NCBI GenBank assembly: GCA_041675005.1
Contig: JBAYUQ010000010.1
Span: forward strand, 1-64,000
DNA: 64,000 nucleotides
Reading direction: 5' to 3'
DNA from: PGYR01 sp041675005
GTDB lineage: Bacteria; Bacteroidota; Ignavibacteria; Kapaibacteriales; UBA2268
Part shown: one piece after another, positions 59,589-64,000 of the stretch
How the letters are laid out: each line of letters begins with the position of its first letter
Position numbering within the stretch: the stretch's first letter is position 1
The notes under the pieces: model-generated
Databases searched by the model: none
The model's input: the letters and a program-made list of their open reading frames with translations, nothing else
What the model was told of the DNA's origin: nothing
Translations under genes and position numbers: made by a program

Positions 59589-61697
59589 ATGAAAAAGTAC
59601 TTTTTTATCTTATTTCTAGTGATTGCTGCACCGCTGTTATCACAAAAGTTAATTTATAACCAGAATTTTGATGGTACCTTGGAGCCAAAGAATCTGACAT
59701 TAGATGAACGCGATGATAAAGAGGGTGAAGTTGAGGATGGTTACTATACTTTCCGTTACGTTTCTGGAGACAATACTAAATTCAGTATCGAGCAATTGGA
59801 TATCAAAGATCTTGCTACCAGCAACTATTCTATAGAAACGAAAATGGAATACCAAGACGGGGAAGAAGAAATGCCATTCGGGCTAGTCCTTAATTCTAAT
59901 AATGATGCTGATGATTTCTATCTTTTCTCAATTTCTGACAATGGATATTTCAGAATCCAATCATACTATAATGATGAATACCATGATCAAGTGAGTTGGA
60001 CTAAAAGTGATGCCGTTAATGAAGGTTCATCGAACGTACTCAGAGTAGAAAGAACAAATTATATAGCAAGATACTATATAAATGGTGTGAATGTATATAA
60101 TGATGAGTACTTTATACCTAATGGCTATTGGTGTGGATTCTTCTTAACCGATGAGGGTCAAGAAATAGAGGTTGATTATCTGAAATTTTGGGAATCAGAG
60201 AAAACAATAGATTTGATTGATAACCCATTAACAGATATAGAGAAAGTTGTTCTAACTGAACTAAATAGCCCGACTGATGAGTTATCTCCTAGAATAGCAC
60301 CGGACGGAAAGACTATATTTTTCACAAGAGATGACCATCCCGAGCATTTTGGGACGAGTAATAACCAAGATATTTGGTTTTCTGAGTTGAAGGATGGTAA
60401 ATGGGGCAAACCGAAAGTAATGCCTAAACCAATCAACAATGGTGGCTCAAACTCACTTATAACTATCACTCCAGATTACAACACAGTTTATTTGTCTAAT
60501 CTTTATGATAGTAATGGTGAGCCAGATGGTTCTGGTATGTCTATATCTAGAAGAAACTCTATGGGTTGGGAAGTACCTACTCAAGTCGAGATAGAAAACT
60601 TCCATAATAGCAACCAATATGTATCTTACTTTATGTCTCAGGACAAAAAAATACTTTTCACAGCTATAGAAACAGAAACTAGCAGAGGAAGTATGGATAT
60701 TTATGTTAGTAAACTGGAAGATGATGGTAGCTACACAGAGCCAGTTAATTTGGGAGATAATATCAATACTTTTGCTGATGATTTTAATCCATTTTTAGCG
60801 GCAGATAATACGACTCTTTATTATATTTCTGCGGGTTTACCGGGCTATGGTAGAGAAGATGTATGGGTGACAAAGCGGTTAGACGACACTTGGATGAAAT
60901 GGTCAAAACCGAAGAACTTAGGCCCAGCAATAAACTCAAGTGGAAGAGAATTTGCTTTCACTCTTACTGCGAAAGGCGATGAAGCATACATGATTTCTTA
61001 TGAAAAATTGGAAGGTTCACAAGGTGCAGGCGATATAGTTAAAGTTCAGCTTTCTAAATCGGCTCAACCAGACCCAGTAGTATTAGTATATGGGAAAGTA
61101 CTGAACAAGAAAACAAACGAACCAATAGCGGCTAACATAGAGTATTTTGGATTGAAAGACGATAAGAATTATGGCAATGCTACATCGAATGCTGAAACTG
61201 GTGAATACAAGATAATCTTACCTCGTGGTGTGAACTATGGGTTCAAATCAAGTGCTAAAGGGTTTATTTCTGTTTCAGAGAATTTAGATTTGACTGAGCT
61301 AAAAGAGTACAAAGAGATAGAAAAGAATCTATATTTAGTACCTGTAGAAATTGGACAAACTATCAGATTGAATAATATATTCTTTGATACTGGTCTAGCT
61401 ATATTGAGAGAAGAGTCTGAAAATGAGTTAGAAAACTTGAAAAAACTACTTTCTGATAATGGTAAGATGACAATCGAAGTATCAGGACATACCGACAATG
61501 TAGGAAATGATGCAAATAATATGAAGTTATCTTCAGATAGAGCACAAGCCGTGGTTCAATGGCTACTAGACAAGGGAATCGACACAAGCAGACTTACATC
61601 TAAAGGTTATGGTGAAACTAAACCTGTTGGTAGCAATGCTACAGAAGAGGGAAAACAACTAAACAGAAGAGTTGAGTTTACTATTATTACTCAGTAA
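59589..61697 (+). CDS. PD40/CRD/OmpA outer-membrane protein (PorE-like layout)
   Basis: I start at the ATG 59589, where a signal peptide begins (MKKYFFILFLVIAAPLLSQ). The 702-residue product has a jelly-roll-like domain (about 22-205), then PD40/WD40-type repeats (about 220-490; DELSPRIAPDGKTIFFTRDD, NPFLAADNTTLYYISAG, TLTAKGDEAYMISY). A carboxypeptidase-regulatory-like domain (about 495-585; YGKVLNKKTNEPIAANIEYFG) and an OmpA peptidoglycan-binding domain (about 595-702; VSGHTDNVGND, SSDRAQAV, LNRRVEF) follow. PD40-CRD-OmpA order recalls PorE, the T9SS anchor, but the N-terminal TPR of PorE is replaced. The T9SS cargo genes next door fit this. Confidence 0.85.
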   Translation: MKKYFFILFLVIAAPLLSQKLIYNQNFDGTLEPKNLTLDERDDKEGEVEDGYYTFRYVSGDNTKFSIEQLDIKDLATSNYSIETKMEYQDGEEEMPFGLVLNSNNDADDFYLFSISDNGYFRIQSYYNDEYHDQVSWTKSDAVNEGSSNVLRVERTNYIARYYINGVNVYNDEYFIPNGYWCGFFLTDEGQEIEVDYLKFWESEKTIDLIDNPLTDIEKVVLTELNSPTDELSPRIAPDGKTIFFTRDDHPEHFGTSNNQDIWFSELKDGKWGKPKVMPKPINNGGSNSLITITPDYNTVYLSNLYDSNGEPDGSGMSISRRNSMGWEVPTQVEIENFHNSNQYVSYFMSQDKKILFTAIETETSRGSMDIYVSKLEDDGSYTEPVNLGDNINTFADDFNPFLAADNTTLYYISAGLPGYGREDVWVTKRLDDTWMKWSKPKNLGPAINSSGREFAFTLTAKGDEAYMISYEKLEGSQGAGDIVKVQLSKSAQPDPVVLVYGKVLNKKTNEPIAANIEYFGLKDDKNYGNATSNAETGEYKIILPRGVNYGFKSSAKGFISVSENLDLTELKEYKEIEKNLYLVPVEIGQTIRLNNIFFDTGLAILREESENELENLKKLLSDNGKMTIEVSGHTDNVGNDANNMKLSSDRAQAVVQWLLDKGIDTSRLTSKGYGETKPVGSNATEEGKQLNRRVEFTIITQ
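60963..61208 (+). repeat. 246-bp tract shared with the downstream paralog
   Basis: This segment differs from 63115-63360 at two bases only (T/A in GTTAAAG and C/T in GTACTG). The flanking parts of the two genes are much less similar. The tract covers the end of the PD40 region and most of the CRD. Confidence 0.93.
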
Positions 61698-61740
61698 TTT
61701 TCTGTTGTGATTTATCAAAAGCACATAAATCAGAATGTAA

Positions 61741-64000
61741 ATGAAATACTTTTTTGGGATATTATTTCTAGTACTAGTTGTACCTACTTTTTCGCAACTA
61801 TTAATTTTTGACCAAAATTTTGATGGCTCAGTTGCTCCCAAGAATCTATTAGTAGGTTTGACAGAGGAAAAAGAAGGAAAAGTTGAAAACGGAATCTATT
61901 TATTTAAAAGCTTTTCTGACAACATAACTCCTTTTAGTACTGAACTTTTAAATATTGGTGACTTAGATTCAAGTAACTATACTATCGAAGTTAAAATCAG
62001 ATTAAAAGAAGGAAGGGAAAAAGATGAATTTGGTCTCGTTTTTAATGCTAATGATGAAAACGATGACTATTACCTCTTCGCTGTTTCTGACCACGGAATA
62101 TATAGAATAGTATCTTGCAAAGATGGAGAATATAATTTGCCTAAAGTTTGGTCAAAAACTAAACATTGGAATACTGGCGGTTGGAATACTCTAAAAATTG
62201 AAAGAAAGAACTATATAGCAAGATACTATTTAAATGACAGGAATGTCTTTAATGACTTTTATTTCAACCCCAAAGGTTATAATTGCGGTTTCTTTTTAAA
62301 TGAAAAAAATCAAGAAATGGAAGTAGGATATTTAAAGTTTTGGAAATCTAAAAAAACAATTAATCTAATTGAATCCCCGCTTGTTGATGTAAAAAAAACA
62401 GTCCTTTCTGAATTGAATAGTAGAACAGATGAATTATCACCTGTCATTTCTTCAGATGGCAACAGCTTATACTTTATAAGAGAAGGACACCCCAATCACG
62501 TGGGTATTAAAAAGAATCAAGATATTTGGCACTCTAAGTATATCAATGATAAATGGGAAGTACCTGAATTATTAGGTAAGCCGTTAAATAATGATGAATC
62601 AAATGCTGTAATAAGTATTTCCCAAGACAATAGCTCTATGTATATCGCAAATTTATATGGTAGCGATGGTGAATACAAGGGCTTTGGTATGTCTGTCACA
62701 GAGAGGAAGTTGGATGGTTGGTCAATTCCAAAACAAGTGATTATTCAAGGGTTGAATAATAGAAATCCATATGTATCTTATTTCGTATCAAATGATAAGC
62801 AGATATTACTAACAGCATTGGAAACAAATTCAAGTAAAGGGGAATTAGATTTATACGTTAGTAAATTAATATCTGATGGTAGTTATTCAGAACCAGAAAA
62901 CTTAGGGGCTATTGTTAATACTTTTGCAAATGACTTCAAACCTTTCTTGGCTGCAGATAATAAAACTCTATACTATATTTCTGAAGGATTGCCAGGTTAT
63001 GGAAGGGAAGATGTATGGGTAACAAAAAGACTAGATGATACTTGGCTCAATTGGTCAGAACCTAAAAATTTGGGTTCATCTATTAACTCTAGTAATAGTG
63101 AAACTGCCTTTGTTCTTACTGCGAAAGGCGATGAAGCATACATGATTTCTTATGAAAAATTGGAAGGTTCACAAGGTGCAGGCGATATAGTAAAAGTTCA
63201 GCTTTCTAAATCGGCTCAACCAGACCCAGTAGTATTAGTATATGGGAAAGTATTGAACAAGAAAACAAACGAACCAATAGCGGCTAACATAGAGTATTTT
63301 GGATTGAAAGACGATAAGAATTATGGCAATGCTACATCGAATGCTGAAACTGGTGAATACAAAATCATCTTACCGCGTGGTGTAAACTATGGATTCAAAT
63401 CTGGGGCTGATGGGTTTATCTCTGTACCAGAAAACTTAGGATCCACAATCAATACTTTTGCAGATGACTTCAAACCTTTTTTGGCTGCAGATAATACGAC
63501 TCTTTACTATATTTCTGAAGGATTGCCTGGTTATGGAAGGGAAGATGTCTGGGTAACAAAGAGATTAGATGATACTTGGCTCAATTGGTCAGAACCTAAA
63601 AATTTAGGATCCTCAATCAACTCTAGCAATAGTGAAACGGCTTTTGTTCTAACAGCAAAGGGAGATGAAGCATATATGGTTACGTACGAAGGTTTAGAAG
63701 GGTATGAAGGTGGTAGTGACATAGTTAAAATTGAACTTTCTAAATCAGTTCAACCAGACCCAGTAGTATTAGTATATGGGGAAGTATTGAACAAAAAAAC
63801 GAATGAGCCGATAGCTGCAAGTATTGAATATTTCGGATTGAAAGATGATAAGAATTATGGCAATGCTACATCGAATGCTGAAACTGGTGAATACAAGATA
63901 ATCTTACCACGTGGGGTGAACTATGGATTCAAATCTAGTACAAAAGGATTTATATCTGTTTCAGAGAACTTAGATCTGACTGAGCTAAAAGAATACAAAG
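61741..64000 (+). CDS. PD40/CRD protein, paralog of 59589-61697 (3' end outside window)
   Basis: The frame from ATG 61741 stays open for 753 codons to the window edge. It has a signal peptide (MKYFFGILFLVLVVPTFSQ), a jelly-roll-like domain, PD40 repeats and a CRD, like its neighbour. Residues from PENLGAIVNTFANDFKPFLAAD to the CRD are then repeated: the 534-bp block 62896-63429 recurs as 63430-63963, so the protein has two PD40-end/CRD modules. The OmpA domain expected by homology would lie beyond the window. A 246-bp part is almost identical to the neighbour. Confidence 0.85.
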   Translation, partial: MKYFFGILFLVLVVPTFSQLLIFDQNFDGSVAPKNLLVGLTEEKEGKVENGIYLFKSFSDNITPFSTELLNIGDLDSSNYTIEVKIRLKEGREKDEFGLVFNANDENDDYYLFAVSDHGIYRIVSCKDGEYNLPKVWSKTKHWNTGGWNTLKIERKNYIARYYLNDRNVFNDFYFNPKGYNCGFFLNEKNQEMEVGYLKFWKSKKTINLIESPLVDVKKTVLSELNSRTDELSPVISSDGNSLYFIREGHPNHVGIKKNQDIWHSKYINDKWEVPELLGKPLNNDESNAVISISQDNSSMYIANLYGSDGEYKGFGMSVTERKLDGWSIPKQVIIQGLNNRNPYVSYFVSNDKQILLTALETNSSKGELDLYVSKLISDGSYSEPENLGAIVNTFANDFKPFLAADNKTLYYISEGLPGYGREDVWVTKRLDDTWLNWSEPKNLGSSINSSNSETAFVLTAKGDEAYMISYEKLEGSQGAGDIVKVQLSKSAQPDPVVLVYGKVLNKKTNEPIAANIEYFGLKDDKNYGNATSNAETGEYKIILPRGVNYGFKSGADGFISVPENLGSTINTFADDFKPFLAADNTTLYYISEGLPGYGREDVWVTKRLDDTWLNWSEPKNLGSSINSSNSETAFVLTAKGDEAYMVTYEGLEGYEGGSDIVKIELSKSVQPDPVVLVYGEVLNKKTNEPIAASIEYFGLKDDKNYGNATSNAETGEYKIILPRGVNYGFKSSTKGFISVSENLDLTELKEYK
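62896..63963 (+). repeat. 534-bp in-frame tandem duplication (two copies)
   Basis: Copy 1 is 62896-63429 and copy 2 is 63430-63963. Both begin GAAAACTTAG and contain the LAADN.TLYYISEGLPGYG, LNWSEPKNLGSS and CRD segments. The unit is 178 codons, so the frame is kept. The copies have diverged in the middle (KLEGSQGAG versus GLEGYEGGS), while both ends are close. Confidence 0.92.
63115..63360 (+). repeat. 246-bp tract shared with the upstream paralog
   Basis: The tract is aligned without gaps to 60963-61208, at a constant offset of 2152 bases, with two differences. It belongs to copy 1 of the internal duplication; copy 2 does not show this near-identity. Confidence 0.93.

Noticed and set aside
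61741..64000. Pseudogene copy of the PD40-OmpA gene
   Set aside because: A frame-by-frame reading from 61741 to the window edge shows no stop codon, and the internal duplication is in frame, so the gene appears intact as far as seen.

Overview
The window is an AT-rich bacterial chromosome segment. Several traits point to the Bacteroidota/Chlorobiota (FCB) group. C-terminal type IX secretion (T9SS) sorting domains occur at 2-163, 56387-58168 and 58198-59493. There are many short lipoproteins with Cys lipoboxes, an Omp28-like lipoprotein beside a DUF6029-like barrel, PD40-OmpA proteins, a membrane LytTR regulator, and a promoter of the TTTG-N20-TAnnTTTG type before rplS. Several genes have clear Shine-Dalgarno sequences (rplS, the dioxygenase gene, the lipoprotein pair), so a deep branch such as Kapabacteria/Ignavibacteria-like bacteria is at least as likely as classical Bacteroidia. 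This placement is inference; no rRNA or tRNA gene was seen.

Layout. 1-9836 is mostly housekeeping: T9SS cargo tail, purN, rplS, a TlpA-like thioredoxin, an operon nadC-ferritin-smpB-tyrS, an orphan membrane histidine kinase, ychF and a small YkoF-like protein. 9896-11884 is a glutamine amidotransferase plus a glycosyltransferase. 11921-14484 looks like an accessory insert: a parDE module with a perfect operator palindrome, an unknown gene with a 12-bp tandem repeat, and a lone phage terminase large subunit with all catalytic motifs. 14609-24635 holds a multi-PAS/GAF kinase, a family 2 glycosyltransferase, dCMP deaminase, an MsbA-like exporter, rsmB, an outer-membrane protein and mtaB. 25139-28022 encodes a secreted BNR/Asp-box protein and a PKD protein. 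28245-32873 is a leftward cluster with PaaG-like and PaaH-like beta-oxidation enzymes, leucyl aminopeptidase and a glutaminyl cyclase-like lipoprotein.

33155-36710 contains two paralogous lipoproteins flanking a DUF1778-GNAT (TacAT-like) toxin-antitoxin pair, followed by a PIN-domain toxin pair. 36707-42439 runs leftward: ppa, UDP-glucuronate decarboxylase, then a tightly overlapped TPR/DUF6029/Omp28/DUF2007 set. 42571-45783 has two NlpE-type CxxC proteins bracketing a membrane LytTR regulator. 45830-47404 encodes 3-hydroxyanthranilate dioxygenase and ACMS decarboxylase, which link with NadC near the left end to kynurenine/quinolinate metabolism. 48018-53751 holds leuS, rlmN, an OMP, gatC and kdsB, with two TTGA stop/start overlaps. 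The right end has a stalk-domain-like protein, an FKBP isomerase, a TerB-plus-SPOR-like membrane protein, two T9SS cargoes with nearly duplicated C-terminal domains, and two tandem PD40-OmpA paralogs. The second paralog runs off the window.

The most unusual structure is non-coding. Five gene-poor stretches (23174-23285, 24636-25138, 28023-28244, 33875-34228, 47405-48017) plus 43483-43624 carry a shared set of short palindromic modules in changing order and orientation. One hairpin family has a compensatory arm change, one three-part composite of about 130 bp occurs in opposite orientations 23 kb apart, and one 65-bp unit is directly repeated. At the right end, a 246-bp near-identical tract shared by the two PD40 genes and a 534-bp in-frame internal duplication show recent recombination.
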